From contig CAMFBN010000025.1 of the NCBI GenBank assembly GCA_945948535.1, forward strand, positions 1 through 33,763: a stretch of DNA of 33,763 bases, given 5' to 3'. This document shows positions 1 through 8,657 of this stretch, one piece after another; position 1 is the stretch's first letter, and each line of letters starts with the position of its first letter. This DNA comes from an uncultured Clostridia bacterium (GTDB taxonomy: Bacteria > Bacillota > Clostridia > Oscillospirales > Oscillospiraceae). The notes under the pieces were generated by a model, which was not told the origin of the DNA, did no database searches, and worked only from the letters and a program-made list of their open reading frames with translations. The translations under genes and the position numbers were made by a program.

Positions 1-152
1 TCAACCACACTCCCAACGTTGATTCCTGGAGAGCTACCGTTGTGACCGCTCTGGCTGCTTACTCTGCTGCTCCCTCCGATGCTACCTGGGCTGACGTCGT
101 CTCCGCCTTCGTGGATGGCTGGGCTGCTGAGTACAACACTGTCAACGGCTAA
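1..152 (+). CDS. Sugar ABC transporter substrate-binding protein, C-terminal end only
   Basis: The reading frame is open from the window edge to TAA at 150-152 and gives 49 residues rich in Ala, Trp and acidic residues (it includes ATVVTALAAYS and WADVVSAFVDGWAAEYN). This resembles the last helices of family 1 extracellular carbohydrate-binding proteins, in which a helix ending in WAAEYN-like sequence closes the protein. The call leans heavily on context: two MalF/MalG-type permeases follow in the same orientation, the usual order for these importers. The protein would be a lipid-anchored receptor delivering sugar to the permeases. The 5' part lies outside the window, so signal peptide and ligand site cannot be checked. 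Codon use is like that of the highly expressed oppA further on. Confidence 0.7.
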   Translation, partial: NHTPNVDSWRATVVTALAAYSAAPSDATWADVVSAFVDGWAAEYNTVNG

Positions 153-180
153 TTTCAGATATTCCTGAAGAATCCAACCG

Positions 181-207
181 AAAGGGGCGGGCGATGCCCG
201 TCCCTTT
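181..207 (+). terminator. Hairpin after the binding-protein gene
   Basis: A 12-bp stem (181-192 with 196-207, one G-U pair) around a GAT loop ends in a short T-run, 28 bases after the stop codon. It is either a terminator or a stabilising 3' hairpin. Binding-protein genes are commonly followed by such a structure, so that receptor is made in excess over the permeases; partial read-through would still feed the permease genes. Confidence 0.7.
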
Positions 208-252
208 TGCGGTGAGTCACCGCTGACAATGACGAGACTTCGGGCCGGCGGA

Positions 253-503
253 AGACCAACACCATTGGGTACCACCCGGTTCGTTACCGCGAAATCATCG
301 GAGCGTATTGTGGGGCGAGTCGCCGGGCGGCAGGGCCGCCAGCCAATGGCGGGACTTTAAACTGGTAGATAATCGTTACACCATTGGATTCTGCCCGATT
401 CGTTTCACTCAATTGTCGGGGATTGCATTTGAGCGGCAAGGCCGCCAGCCAATGCGTGCCCGGCTGGTAGATAATCGGAACATCATTGGGTACCGCTCGA
501 TTC
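253..503 (+). repeat. Intergenic repeat block, 100-bp family: one fragment and two copies
   Basis: Two copies (329-402 and 435-503) start with GGCAGGGCCGCCAGCCAATG or a close variant, continue through CTGGTAGATAATCG, and end near CATTGGGTACCGCTCG or a degenerate form. The fragment at 253-289 matches only the tail (ACCATTGGGTACC). CCAATG and CATTGG within a copy are inverted and could pair. The same family occurs at 2381-2651, 17706-17776 and 22681-22850. The 476-base gap between binding protein and permease is mostly this repeat, plus a GC-rich hairpin-like stretch at 513-565 and a short inverted repeat GTCCGG/CCGGAC at 584-601. I see no gene in it. Confidence 0.8.
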
Positions 504-628
504 ATCACAACATACGCAGGGCGGGGGTCTGCGCCCGGTAGGAAAAGCGGGTTCAGACCTCTGCCCTGCAATTAACAGGCTGCGTCCGGCAGTATCCGGA
601 CAAAATCAGGATAGAAAGGAAGATTCTC

Positions 629-1525
629 TTGGCTAAATCCAAACAGAATGTCAATCCGGTGCAGCGGCCTATCCGAAAGTTCGCACCCATTTTCATTCTA
701 CCCACCTTCGCGGCGTTCCTCATCGGCTTTGTTTGGCCCTTCATTCAGGGCATTTACCTGTCCTTCTGCAAGTTCAACACCCCGAAGGACGCCAAATGGG
801 TCGGCATCAGCAACTACCTGAAGGTATTTTCCGATGCAGGCTTCCTGAACGCCTTCAAGAATACCGCCGCCTTCGCAGTGGTGTCCATCATCCTTATCAA
901 CGTGATCGCTTTCATGATTGCTTACGCTCTGACCCAGAAGATCCGGGGCGCGAACCTGTTCCGTACGGTCTTCTTCATGCCCAACCTGATCGGCGGCGTG
1001 GTTCTGGGCTACATCTGGAGCATGATCTTCGATGGCATCCTGAAGCGCTACGGCACCTACCTGACCGCCAACGGCACCTACGGTTTCTGGGGCCTGGTCA
1101 TTCTGGTGGCCTGGCAGCAGATTGGCTACATGATGATTATTTACATCGCGGGCCTGCAGGCTATCTCTGAGGACATGATGGAGGCCGCAAAGATTGACGG
1201 CGCCAACGGCACCCAGACCCTGTTCAAGGTCGTCATTCCCAACGTAATGCCCGCCATCACCACCTGCACCTTCCTGACGCTCACCAACTCCTTCAAGATG
1301 TTCGACCAGAACATGGCCCTGACCGGCGGCCTGCCCTCCATCATGCAGAACGGCGCCAAGGTCAACGTCACCGAGCTGCTGGCTTTGAACATTTACTCCA
1401 CCTACAATATTAACAAGAACTGGCACGGCGTGGCCCAGGCCAAAGCTGTGGTATTCTTCATCCTGGTTGCTGTGCTGGCGATTGCCCAGCAGGCGGCTAC
1501 CCGCAGCAAGGAGGTTGAGCAGTAA
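629..1525 (+). CDS. Carbohydrate ABC transporter permease, MalF/UgpA type
   Basis: An inner-membrane subunit of a sugar importer, 298 aa, with about six hydrophobic segments beginning near residue 20. The cytoplasmic EAA loop that docks the ATPase is visible as EAAKIDGANGTQ followed by IPNVMP, at about residues 186-206. The start is TTG at 629, preceded by AAAGGA eight bases upstream; no better in-frame start exists and the N-terminal MAKSKQN followed by a first membrane helix is normal for the family. The stop overlaps the next gene's ATG (TAATG), showing translational coupling. No ATPase gene is nearby, so the transporter presumably uses a shared MsmX/MalK-type ATPase encoded elsewhere, as is common in Firmicutes. 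Specificity is inferred only from the adjacent malQ. Confidence 0.93.
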   Translation: MAKSKQNVNPVQRPIRKFAPIFILPTFAAFLIGFVWPFIQGIYLSFCKFNTPKDAKWVGISNYLKVFSDAGFLNAFKNTAAFAVVSIILINVIAFMIAYALTQKIRGANLFRTVFFMPNLIGGVVLGYIWSMIFDGILKRYGTYLTANGTYGFWGLVILVAWQQIGYMMIIYIAGLQAISEDMMEAAKIDGANGTQTLFKVVIPNVMPAITTCTFLTLTNSFKMFDQNMALTGGLPSIMQNGAKVNVTELLALNIYSTYNINKNWHGVAQAKAVVFFILVAVLAIAQQAATRSKEVEQ

Positions 1526-2379
1526 TGAAAACCAAGAAACAGAATTATTCCAAGCTGAGCAGACTGCTGTCCCTGTTCTTCCTGCTTCTCAGCATCGTCT
1601 GGCTGATGCCCATTTTCGAGGTGCTGATGAACTCCTTCAAGGAGAATGCCTTCGTTAACCTGAATCCCTTTGCCCTGCCCAATTCCGAGAGCTTCGTTGG
1701 CTTTGCCAACTACATCAAGGGTATGACCTTCGGCAACTATCCCTTCGTCAAGTCCGTGTGCTACAGCTTGTTCATCACGGTGGTTTCCGTGTTCCTGATC
1801 CTGCTGTTCTGCTCCATGTCTGCATGGTACATTGCCCGGGTCGACAGCCTGCTTTCCAAGAGCTTTTACTATCTGTGCCTGTTCAGCATGATCGTGCCCT
1901 TCCAGATGGTCATGTTCACCCTGACCTTCACCGCCGACAAGCTGAAGCTGAACACCCCCTACACCATTCCCATCGTGTATCTGGGCTTTGGCGCGGGCCT
2001 TGCCATCTTCATGTTCCTGGGCTTTGTCAAGGGCCTGCCGCTGGAGATTGAGGAAGCGGCCGCCATCGACGGCTGCGGCCCTGTGCGCACCTTCTTCATG
2101 GTGGTGCTGCCCATGCTGAAGCCCACCCTGATCTCCGTCGGTATTCTGGAACTGATGTGGGTCTGGAACGACTACCTCCTGCCGTATCTGGTGCTGGACC
2201 GTACCAAGTACATGACCATTCCCATCCACGTGCAGTATCTGAAGGGCAGCTACGGTTCCGTGGATCTGGGCGCCACCATGGCAGTCATCATGCTGAGCAT
2301 CATCCCCATCATTCTGGTGTACATGTTCTGCCAGAAGCACATCATCAAAGGCGTTGCCGCCGGCGCCGTCAAAGGCTAG
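1525..2379 (+). CDS. Carbohydrate ABC transporter permease, MalG/AraQ type
   Basis: The second membrane subunit of the sugar importer, 284 aa with about six transmembrane segments. The EAA loop reads EEAAAIDGCGP followed by VVLPMLKP at about residues 175-200, and the family's typical WVWNDYLLPYLVL segment follows. ATG at 1525 shares its A with the stop codon of the preceding permease, so the two subunits are coupled and likely made in equal amounts. The gene ends directly against a copy of the 100-bp intergenic repeat, only one base after the stop, so any native 3' sequence has been replaced or displaced by the repeat. Confidence 0.94.
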   Translation: MKTKKQNYSKLSRLLSLFFLLLSIVWLMPIFEVLMNSFKENAFVNLNPFALPNSESFVGFANYIKGMTFGNYPFVKSVCYSLFITVVSVFLILLFCSMSAWYIARVDSLLSKSFYYLCLFSMIVPFQMVMFTLTFTADKLKLNTPYTIPIVYLGFGAGLAIFMFLGFVKGLPLEIEEAAAIDGCGPVRTFFMVVLPMLKPTLISVGILELMWVWNDYLLPYLVLDRTKYMTIPIHVQYLKGSYGSVDLGATMAVIMLSIIPIILVYMFCQKHIIKGVAAGAVKG

Positions 2380-2380
2380 G

Positions 2381-2651
2381 CGGCGGAGCCGCCAGCCAAT
2401 GCGTGCACGGCTGGTCTGGTATCGTTACTTCCCTGACCCGCTCGGTATCGGTGGCTAGTGGTCATAACCATTGCGGGGGTGGCAGGGCGGACAGCCAATG
2501 CGTGCGCAAGCTGGTCTGATATCGTCACTTCCCTGACCCGCTCGGTATCGGTGGCCAGTGGCCTAACCATTGCGGAGGTGGCAGGGCCGCCTGTCAATGC
2601 GTGCGCAAGCCGGCTTGCAATCGCGACGCCATAGGGTACCGCTCGGTATCG
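2381..2651 (+). repeat. Three tandem copies of the 100-bp intergenic repeat
   Basis: Copies start at 2381, 2481 and 2580, so the period is 100 bp. Each contains a GCCGCCAGCCAATGCGTGC-like head, a CTGGTCTG/ATCGT middle, and a CGCTCGGTATCG tail at 2439-2450, 2539-2550 and 2640-2651. The linkers between copies are also conserved (CTAGTGG or CCAGTGG, then TAACCATTGCGG), so the real unit is the full 100 bp. The first two copies are closest to each other, consistent with local duplication. Confidence 0.85.
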
Positions 2652-2662
2652 TAACCCTGTAA

Positions 2663-2702
2663 ACGTAGGGCGGGGATACTCCCCGCCCTGCAATGGTATT
2701 AT
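2663..2702 (+). promoter_or_regulatory. GC-rich hairpin and extended -10 promoter before the LacI gene
   Basis: A GTAGGGCGGGG ... CCCCGCCCTGC hairpin (about 2666-2690) is followed by TGGTATTAT, an extended -10 element with the hexamer TATTAT at 2697-2702. No good -35 hexamer is visible at 17 bases, which an extended -10 can tolerate. The hairpin may end upstream permease transcription, while the -10 starts the regulator-malQ unit. Confidence 0.45.
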
Positions 2703-2746
2703 AGAGAAATCTTTTGCATACTTCCCTGAAAGGGGGCTTTGCCGCC

Positions 2747-3754
2747 GTGACAATTAAAGATATTGCCGCCAAAACCGGCTACGCTGTCGGCACCGTCTCC
2801 CGCGCGCTGAATAACCATCCCAATGTCAGCGAGAAAGCTCGTGCCACAATTCTGCAGGCGGTACAGGAGATGGACTTTGAGATCAACGTCAACGCCAAGC
2901 AGCTCAAGCAGACCCATTCCAATACCATTCTGGTGGTGGTCAAGGGCATCGGCAACGAGCTGTTCGGCGAGATGGTGGAGTCCATTCAGCATCTTATTTC
3001 CCAGACCCGCTACCAGCTGGTGGTGGACTACATGGACGAGGACGCCAATGAGGTCGCCCGGGCGGTGCAGCTGTGCCGGGAGAAAAAGCCACTGGGCATT
3101 CTGTTCCTCGGCGGCGTGAACGAGCATTTTCTCCGGGATTTCGCGGCAATCGACATTCCCTGCGTGGTCGTAACCAACGATGCCTCAAGGCTTCCCTTTG
3201 AGAACCTGTCCAGCGTCACCACCGATGACCGGGAGGCGGGACGCTGCGCCGTGGAAATGCTCATTGCGCTGGGCCACCGGAAGATTGCCGTCATCGGCGG
3301 CGACCGGGAGGTATCCGACACCAGCCGCCTGCGGTTTGAGGGCTGCGTTGCGGCCTTTTCCGACCATGGAATCCCCTTTAATCCGGACAGGGACTATCAG
3401 GGCGTCCGCTATTCCTATCAGGACGGCTACCGGGCCACCAAGGATTTGCTGGCATCGGGCCGGGAATTTACCGCCCTGTTTGCCAGTGCGGACGTAATGG
3501 CCATCGGCGCCATTCGTGCTTTGGAGGAGTCCGGCAAACGGGTGCCGGAGGACGTGTCCGTTATGGGACTGGACGGCCTGCCCATCGGCGACTATCTGGT
3601 GCCTCAGCTCGCCACGGTGGGGCAGTGCGTCAGCACCATGGCCCGGCGCAGTGTGGAAATTCTGCTGGGGAGCATTGAGGAGGGCAAGCCTGCCCGGCAC
3701 GAGACGGTTCCGTTCCAGATCTACCGCCGGGAAAGTGTCCGGGAATTATATTAA
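2747..3754 (+). CDS. LacI-family transcriptional regulator
   Basis: A DNA-binding sugar-responsive repressor of 335 aa. The N-terminal helix-turn-helix is clear (TIKDIAAKTGYAVGTVSRAL, then NNHPNVSEKAR, residues 2-34), with the hinge region near residues 45-57 and a periplasmic-binding-like ligand domain after it, including the late motif VSVMGLDGLPIGDYLVPQL and a C-terminal YRRESVREL. I chose GTG at 2747 because AAAGGGGG lies about ten bases upstream and MTIKDIA is the usual family start; a TTG at 2714 would add eleven unlikely residues. It lies between the sugar permeases and malQ and 30 bases before malQ, so it probably controls this maltodextrin locus. The inducer and operator are not evident. 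Confidence 0.93.
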   Translation: MTIKDIAAKTGYAVGTVSRALNNHPNVSEKARATILQAVQEMDFEINVNAKQLKQTHSNTILVVVKGIGNELFGEMVESIQHLISQTRYQLVVDYMDEDANEVARAVQLCREKKPLGILFLGGVNEHFLRDFAAIDIPCVVVTNDASRLPFENLSSVTTDDREAGRCAVEMLIALGHRKIAVIGGDREVSDTSRLRFEGCVAAFSDHGIPFNPDRDYQGVRYSYQDGYRATKDLLASGREFTALFASADVMAIGAIRALEESGKRVPEDVSVMGLDGLPIGDYLVPQLATVGQCVSTMARRSVEILLGSIEEGKPARHETVPFQIYRRESVRELY

Positions 3755-3784
3755 GCAATTCTTTAGAGCAAGGAGAAAAATCCC

Positions 3785-5269
3785 ATGCGCGAAAGCGGTA
3801 TATTAATGCACATTACTTCCCTGCCCGGGCCTTACGGCGTGGGAACCATGGGGAAGCAGGCCTACCATTTTGTGGATTTTCTTTCTAAGGCGGGCCAGTC
3901 GGTCTGGCAGATTCTGCCACTGAATCCTACGGGCTTCGGCGATTCTCCCTACCAGTCCTTTTCCGCCTTCGCCGGCAATCCCTATCTCATCGATCTGGAT
4001 ACGCTGGTGGAGGAGGGACTGCTGGAGGAGCGGGAGCCGAAGGCGGTCAACTGGGGCAGTGACCCCGGTCGGGTCAGCTTCGGAAAGCTGTATGAGGAGC
4101 GGGGCAAGCTCCTGCGTCTGGCCTACAGCCGGTTTACCCCGGATGATGCCTATCAGGCCTTCCTTGAGGAAAATACCCAGTGGCTGCCGGATTACGCCCT
4201 GTTTATGGCGCTGAAGGAAGAAAACGGCGGCGCGCCCTGGCTGGAATGGCCCGAGGGGCTTCGCCTGCGGGAGAAAGCCGCGCTGGCGCAGGCCCGGGAG
4301 ACCCACACGGAGGAAATCGGTTATCAGTGCTTTGTGCAGTACCAGTTCTTCCGCCAGTGGAAGGCTCTGCGGGGCTATGCAAACAGCAAGGGCATCCGGA
4401 TTATCGGGGATGTGCCCATTTATGTGCCGCTGGATTCGGCAGACGTGTGGGTGAATTACAAGCTGTTCCAGCTGGACGAGACACGGCACCCGACTGTGGT
4501 GGCAGGCTGCCCGCCGGATGGCTTCACCGCCGACGGTCAGCTCTGGGGCAATCCCATCTACGACTGGCAGGCAATGGCGGACACCGGCTACGACTGGTGG
4601 ACGAAACGCCTGTCTGCCGCCGCCGGGATGTACGACGTGGTGCGGTTCGACCATTTCCGGGGCTTTGAGAGCTACTGGGCTGTACCTGCCGGAGACAAAA
4701 CCGCCCGGAACGGCTGCTGGGTCAAGGGGCCGGGCGCCGACTTCATCCGCGCGGTGCAGAAGGCACTGCCGGAGCTGGACTTCATCGCGGAGGATCTGGG
4801 CTTTGTCACTCCGGAGGTACGGCAGCTTCAACTGGATTCCGGCTACCCCGGCATGAAGGTGCTGGAATTCGCCTTCGACTCCCGGGAGGAAAGTGACTAC
4901 CTGCCCCACCTGTATCCGGTGGATTCCGTGTGCTACACCGGCACCCACGACAACGTGACCCTGAAGCAGTGGTTTGACGAGGCAAGCCGGCAGGACAAGG
5001 CCTACGCCAAGGCCTATCTGGGCCTGAACCGGTCCGAAGGCAACGTCTGGGGCATGATTCGGGGAGGCATGGGCAGCGTTTCCCGACTGTTCGTCGCACA
5101 GATGCAGGATTATCTGGAGCTGGGCAGCGAGGCACGGATGAATTTCCCCGGCACTCTGTCCGCCGCCAACTGGACCTGGCGGGCTCAGGAGGGCTTTGAC
5201 TCAGACAAGCTGGCGAAGAAGATCCGCAAGGTGACCGGCCTGTACGGCAGACTGAAAAAAGAGAATTAA
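3785..5269 (+). CDS. malQ: 4-alpha-glucanotransferase (amylomaltase)
   Basis: A cytoplasmic glycoside hydrolase family 77 enzyme of 494 aa, which transfers alpha-1,4-glucan chains between malto-oligosaccharides and releases glucose. Family motifs are all present: SPYQSFSAFAGNPYLIDL at about 54-71, IIGDVPIYVP at 216-225, the nucleophile Asp289 in VRFDHFRGF, the acid/base Glu336 in FIAEDLG, and Asp389 in YTGTHDN. Length is right for the bacterial enzyme. ATG at 3785 follows AAGGAG at about ten bases. It is cotranscribed with the LacI gene and ends in a strong hairpin. With the importer upstream this makes a maltodextrin uptake and processing locus. Confidence 0.97.
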   Translation: MRESGILMHITSLPGPYGVGTMGKQAYHFVDFLSKAGQSVWQILPLNPTGFGDSPYQSFSAFAGNPYLIDLDTLVEEGLLEEREPKAVNWGSDPGRVSFGKLYEERGKLLRLAYSRFTPDDAYQAFLEENTQWLPDYALFMALKEENGGAPWLEWPEGLRLREKAALAQARETHTEEIGYQCFVQYQFFRQWKALRGYANSKGIRIIGDVPIYVPLDSADVWVNYKLFQLDETRHPTVVAGCPPDGFTADGQLWGNPIYDWQAMADTGYDWWTKRLSAAAGMYDVVRFDHFRGFESYWAVPAGDKTARNGCWVKGPGADFIRAVQKALPELDFIAEDLGFVTPEVRQLQLDSGYPGMKVLEFAFDSREESDYLPHLYPVDSVCYTGTHDNVTLKQWFDEASRQDKAYAKAYLGLNRSEGNVWGMIRGGMGSVSRLFVAQMQDYLELGSEARMNFPGTLSAANWTWRAQEGFDSDKLAKKIRKVTGLYGRLKKEN

Positions 5270-5280
5270 GCAGCAGGCAT

Positions 5281-5315
5281 AACCACCCCGGCGTTTCTGG
5301 AACGCCGGGGTGGTT
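5281..5315 (+). terminator. Terminator hairpin after malQ
   Basis: A perfect 15-bp stem, AACCACCCCGGCGTT paired with its complement around a TCTGG loop, 11 bases after the malQ stop. The following sequence (ATACATTC) is not a clean T-run, so termination strength is uncertain. Confidence 0.75.
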
Positions 5316-5521
5316 ATACATTCGGGAGCCGTGAAAACAATATGCAAATATACAGCCAAAAAATACATACAATCCCAAGGCTGTTTCCGAAGGGAATACA
5401 GCCGTCTGCAACCCATGGAAAAATTGGCAACTATGTCAGATTTTCACTGATAAAGCCCGTAGAAAAGACAAAATACACAAAGAAAGAATAGGTTTTTCTA
5501 AATTATTAGCCATAGTTGTAC
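5316..5521. other. AT-rich non-coding gap upstream of the opp promoter
   Basis: This stretch is clearly more AT-rich than its surroundings and contains no plausible gene and no member of the repeat families seen elsewhere. It may hold upstream regulatory sites for the opp promoter, but I could not point to a convincing operator. Confidence 0.5.
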
Positions 5522-5550
5522 TTGCTATTTTGTATACAATCCTGTATAAT
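5522..5550 (+). promoter_or_regulatory. Sigma-A promoter of the opp operon
   Basis: TTGCTA at 5522-5527, a 17-base spacer, and a consensus TATAAT at 5545-5550. The expected start near 5557 leaves a leader of about 80 bases, which includes an A-run followed by a GC-rich segment before the oppB ribosome binding site. Confidence 0.75.
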
Positions 5551-5635
5551 ACATTGTATTTAGCGAACTAGCGCAAAAAAGGGAGAGGGGCTGCCGGAAG
5601 CGCCCTTCAGTAACCCGTGAAAGGTAGGATTCCGG

Positions 5636-6565
5636 ATGAGTTCCAAAACCCTGAAGTACATTTTGAAACGAATCGCCATGGCGATCCTGACGATCTGGAT
5701 CGTCATCACCGTGACCTTCTTTGTCATGCGTGCCGTCCCCGGCGGCCCCTTCCTGTCTGAAAAGGCCGTGTCTGAGGCTGCCCAGAAGGCATTGGAGGCC
5801 AAGTATGGCATGGACAAACCGCTGATGGTGCAGTATTTCACATATCTTAAGGATATTGTGACCAAATTTGACTTCGGCCCCTCCATCAAGCTCCGTGGAC
5901 GCATGGTCATTGACGTGATTATCGATGGCATGCGCACCTCCGTCAAGCTGGGTGTCTGCGCCGCTGCCATCGCGCTGGTTTTCGGCGTGGTGCTGGGCGC
6001 CGTGGCTGCCCTGCGGCGCAACGGCTTTGCCGATAAGGTCATCATGGTGCTGACCACGGCTTTTATCTCCATGCCGTCGTTCATCATCGGCTCGCTGATG
6101 GTGCTGATTTTGTCTGTCAAGCTGGGCTGGTTCCCCGCCAACGGTGAGACCGCCAAGGGCCTGATCCTGCCTGTCATCGCCCTATCCCTGTCCCCCATGG
6201 CGAACATTACCCGTCTGACCCGCAGCTCTATGCTGGACGTGCTGGGTCAGGACTATATCCGCACTGCCCGGGCCAAGGGCGTGCCTCCCATGAAAATCAT
6301 CTTCGGTCACGCGCTGAAGAACTCCCTGATTCCCGTCATTACCTACGTCGGCCCCATGCTGGCCTACATTGTCACCGGTTCTCTGGTCATTGAGCAGGTT
6401 TTTGCGGTGCCCGGCATCGGCAGAGCCTTCGTCAGCTCCATCACCGGCCGTGACTACCCCCTGATCATGGGCACTACCATCGTGCTGGCTACCCTCATCG
6501 TCATCATGAATCTGGTCAGTGACATTCTGTACAAGCTGGTGGATCCCAGAATCAATCTGGAGTAA
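5636..6565 (+). CDS. oppB: Oligopeptide ABC transporter permease OppB
   Basis: A membrane subunit of a peptide importer, 309 aa. It starts with the family pattern KYILKRIAMAILTIWIVITV, contains the N-terminal loop motif PGGPF and YGMDKPL, and carries the EAA-like loop DYIRTARAKGVPP at about residues 204-216. The C-terminal FAVPGIGRAFVSSI and RDYPLIMG segments are typical. ATG at 5636 has AGGA six bases upstream. It is the first gene of an oppB-C-D-F-A operon and is separated from oppC by only 15 bases. Confidence 0.94.
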   Translation: MSSKTLKYILKRIAMAILTIWIVITVTFFVMRAVPGGPFLSEKAVSEAAQKALEAKYGMDKPLMVQYFTYLKDIVTKFDFGPSIKLRGRMVIDVIIDGMRTSVKLGVCAAAIALVFGVVLGAVAALRRNGFADKVIMVLTTAFISMPSFIIGSLMVLILSVKLGWFPANGETAKGLILPVIALSLSPMANITRLTRSSMLDVLGQDYIRTARAKGVPPMKIIFGHALKNSLIPVITYVGPMLAYIVTGSLVIEQVFAVPGIGRAFVSSITGRDYPLIMGTTIVLATLIVIMNLVSDILYKLVDPRINLE

Positions 6566-6580
6566 AGGAGAAAACGCGAA

Positions 6581-7642
6581 ATGAAGAAAAACCCTCTGAG
6601 CCTTCAGGTCGATATGGAGGACTTCCTGCCCGCAACCGACGCGGAAAAAGAATACATGGTGCAGATGCGCCCCTCTACCACCTTCTTCAAGGACGGTATG
6701 AAGCGGCTGCTGCGCAACAAGGTCGCCACCGTCAGCATGATCATCATTATCGTCATTACGCTGGCTGCCATCATCATCCCCTATTTCTGGCCCTATTCCT
6801 ACGACACCATGCTGGGCGTCCGTCCCGGCAAGCCCGTGGATGCTTCCTTCAACAACCTGGCCCCCTTCCAGTACGGCAAGACCGAGCTGAAGCGGATTGA
6901 AGCGGGGGAGAAGGTCTTCCCCCATGTCTTCGGCACCGACTCCGCCGGCCGGGACTACTTCATCCGTGTGGTCTACGGCACCCGGGTCTCTCTGGGCGTA
7001 GGCTTCTTCGCCAGCCTGATCGTGCTGGTTATCGGCATCACCATGGGCTCCATTGCGGGCTACTGCGGTGGCAAGGTGGATATGTTCATCATGCGATTGG
7101 TGGATATCATCTACTCCCTGCCCGACACCCTGATGATCATTCTGCTGGCCTCCGTCATGAAGGTGGCCCTTGGCCCGGTAATCGACAACAACCCGGTGCT
7201 CAATAAGCTGGGCAGCAATATGATCTCGCTGTTTATCGTGTTCGCTCTGCTGTACTGGGTCAGCATGGCCCGGCAGATTCGCGGTCAGATTCTGTCCCTC
7301 AAGGAGCAGGAGTATGTACTGGCGGCCCGTTCCACCGGCGCGAAGGCCGGCTGGATCATCACCAAGCATCTGATTCCCAACTGCATCAGCGTTATCATCA
7401 TTTCCACCGCTTTGCAGATTCCCAGCGCCATCTTCACCGAGAGCTTCCTGTCCTATCTGGGTCTGGGCGTCAACGCCCCCATGCCTTCTCTGGGCAGCCT
7501 TGCCTCCGAGGCGCTGAACGGCCTGACCAGCTATCCCTACCGCATGGTCATTCCCGCCATTACCATTTCTCTGATCGTGCTGTCCCTGAACCTGTTCGGC
7601 GACGGCCTGCGGGATGCCTTTGACCCCAAGCTGAAATCTTAA
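6581..7642 (+). CDS. oppC: Oligopeptide ABC transporter permease OppC
   Basis: The partner permease of OppB, 353 aa. A hydrophilic N-terminal arm of about 50 residues precedes the first membrane helix (VSMIIIIVITLAAIIIPYFW). The periplasmic motif FGTDSAGRDYFIRVVYGTR and the EAA loop EYVLAARSTGAKAG followed by HLIPN are present, then TESFLSYLGLGV and GDGLRDAFDPK at the C-terminus. All are standard for OppC. ATG at 6581 is preceded by AAAGGAG. Slightly long compared with most DppC proteins, which favours the OppC subtype. Confidence 0.94.
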   Translation: MKKNPLSLQVDMEDFLPATDAEKEYMVQMRPSTTFFKDGMKRLLRNKVATVSMIIIIVITLAAIIIPYFWPYSYDTMLGVRPGKPVDASFNNLAPFQYGKTELKRIEAGEKVFPHVFGTDSAGRDYFIRVVYGTRVSLGVGFFASLIVLVIGITMGSIAGYCGGKVDMFIMRLVDIIYSLPDTLMIILLASVMKVALGPVIDNNPVLNKLGSNMISLFIVFALLYWVSMARQIRGQILSLKEQEYVLAARSTGAKAGWIITKHLIPNCISVIIISTALQIPSAIFTESFLSYLGLGVNAPMPSLGSLASEALNGLTSYPYRMVIPAITISLIVLSLNLFGDGLRDAFDPKLKS

Positions 7643-7661
7643 GAAAGGAGTGTAGAAACAA

Positions 7662-8657
7662 ATGGCACTGCTTGAAGTAAAAGACCTGCATACCTCCTTC
7701 TACACCCCTGCCGGTGAAGTCAAGGCGGTCAACGGCGTATCCTTCAACCTGGAGCGTGGAAAGGTGCTGGGCATCGTGGGCGAGTCCGGCTCCGGCAAGT
7801 CCGTCACCGCCTACTCCATCATGCAGATTCTGGAAAAAACCGGCAAGATTGTCTCCGGCTCCGTGAAATTCGACGGGCAGGAGCTGGTGGGCATCGGCGA
7901 GGAGGGCATGAAGAAGATTCGGGGCAACAAAATCTCCATCATTTTCCAGGACCCCATGACCTCTCTGAACCCCACCTACACCATCGGCCACCAGCTGATG
8001 GAGGCCATTATGCTGCACACCCCCCGCAATAAGCAGCAGGCCTGGGATCGGGCCGTGGAAATGCTGCGGCTGGTCAACGTCAACGAGCCGGAAAAGCGCA
8101 TGAAGCAGTATCCCTTCGAGTTCTCCGGCGGTATGCGCCAGAGAGTTATGATCGCCATGGCGCTGGCCTGCGAGCCGGATATCCTGATCGCCGACGAGCC
8201 CACCACTGCGCTGGATGTGACCATTCAGGCCCAGATTCTGGAGCTGATGCAGTCCTTACAGAAGGAGCTGGGCATGGCAATTATCATGATTACCCACGAT
8301 TTGGGCGTCGTGGCCCAGCTGTGTGACGAGGTCGTCGTCATGTACGCCGGCTCTATCTGCGAGCAGGGCACCGCTGACGAGATTTTCTACAACCCCAGGC
8401 ATGAATACACCAAGGGCTTGATGCGCTCCATCCCCACGCTGGAAAGCGACGGACAGAGACTGCGTCCCATTACCGGCACCCCCATTGATCTGTTGAATAT
8501 GCCCGCCGGCTGCCCCTTCGCCCCCCGTTGTGACGCGGCTATGAAGATTTGCCTGAGGGAGCGTGCCGAGCGGATGCAGATTAACGACAACCACCAGGCG
8601 GCCTGCTGGGTCAATGTGCGGGACGCGAGAAATGAGGAAGGCGGTGAAGCTGAATGA
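7662..8657 (+). CDS. oppD: Oligopeptide ABC transporter ATPase OppD
   Basis: An ATP-hydrolysing subunit, 331 aa. The Walker A motif GESGSGKS lies near residues 40-47, the Q-loop is in [10 protein letters not shown], the ABC signature is [12 protein letters not shown], Walker B is [12 protein letters not shown], and the switch His is in MITHDLG. The C-terminal oligopeptide-type extension contains GCPFAPRC, part of a Cys cluster that binds an Fe-S centre in characterised OppD/DppD proteins. AAGAAAGGAG precedes the ATG. Its end overlaps the oppF start by four bases (ATGA), indicating translational coupling. Confidence 0.96.
   Translation: MALLEVKDLHTSFYTPAGEVKAVNGVSFNLERGKVLGIVGESGSGKSVTAYSIMQILEKTGKIVSGSVKFDGQELVGIGEEGMKKIRGNKISIIFQDPMTSLNPTYTIGHQLMEAIMLHTPRNKQQAWDRAVEMLRLVNVNEPEKRMKQYPFEFSGGMRQRVMIAMALACEPDILIADEPTTALDVTIQAQILELMQSLQKELGMAIIMITHDLGVVAQLCDEVVVMYAGSICEQGTADEIFYNPRHEYTKGLMRSIPTLESDGQRLRPITGTPIDLLNMPAGCPFAPRCDAAMKICLRERAERMQINDNHQAACWVNVRDARNEEGGEAE

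Noticed and set aside
2714..2746. TTG start for the LacI gene at 2714
   Set aside because: The ribosome binding site AAAGGGGG lies downstream of it and fits GTG at 2747, which gives the usual MTIKDIA start.
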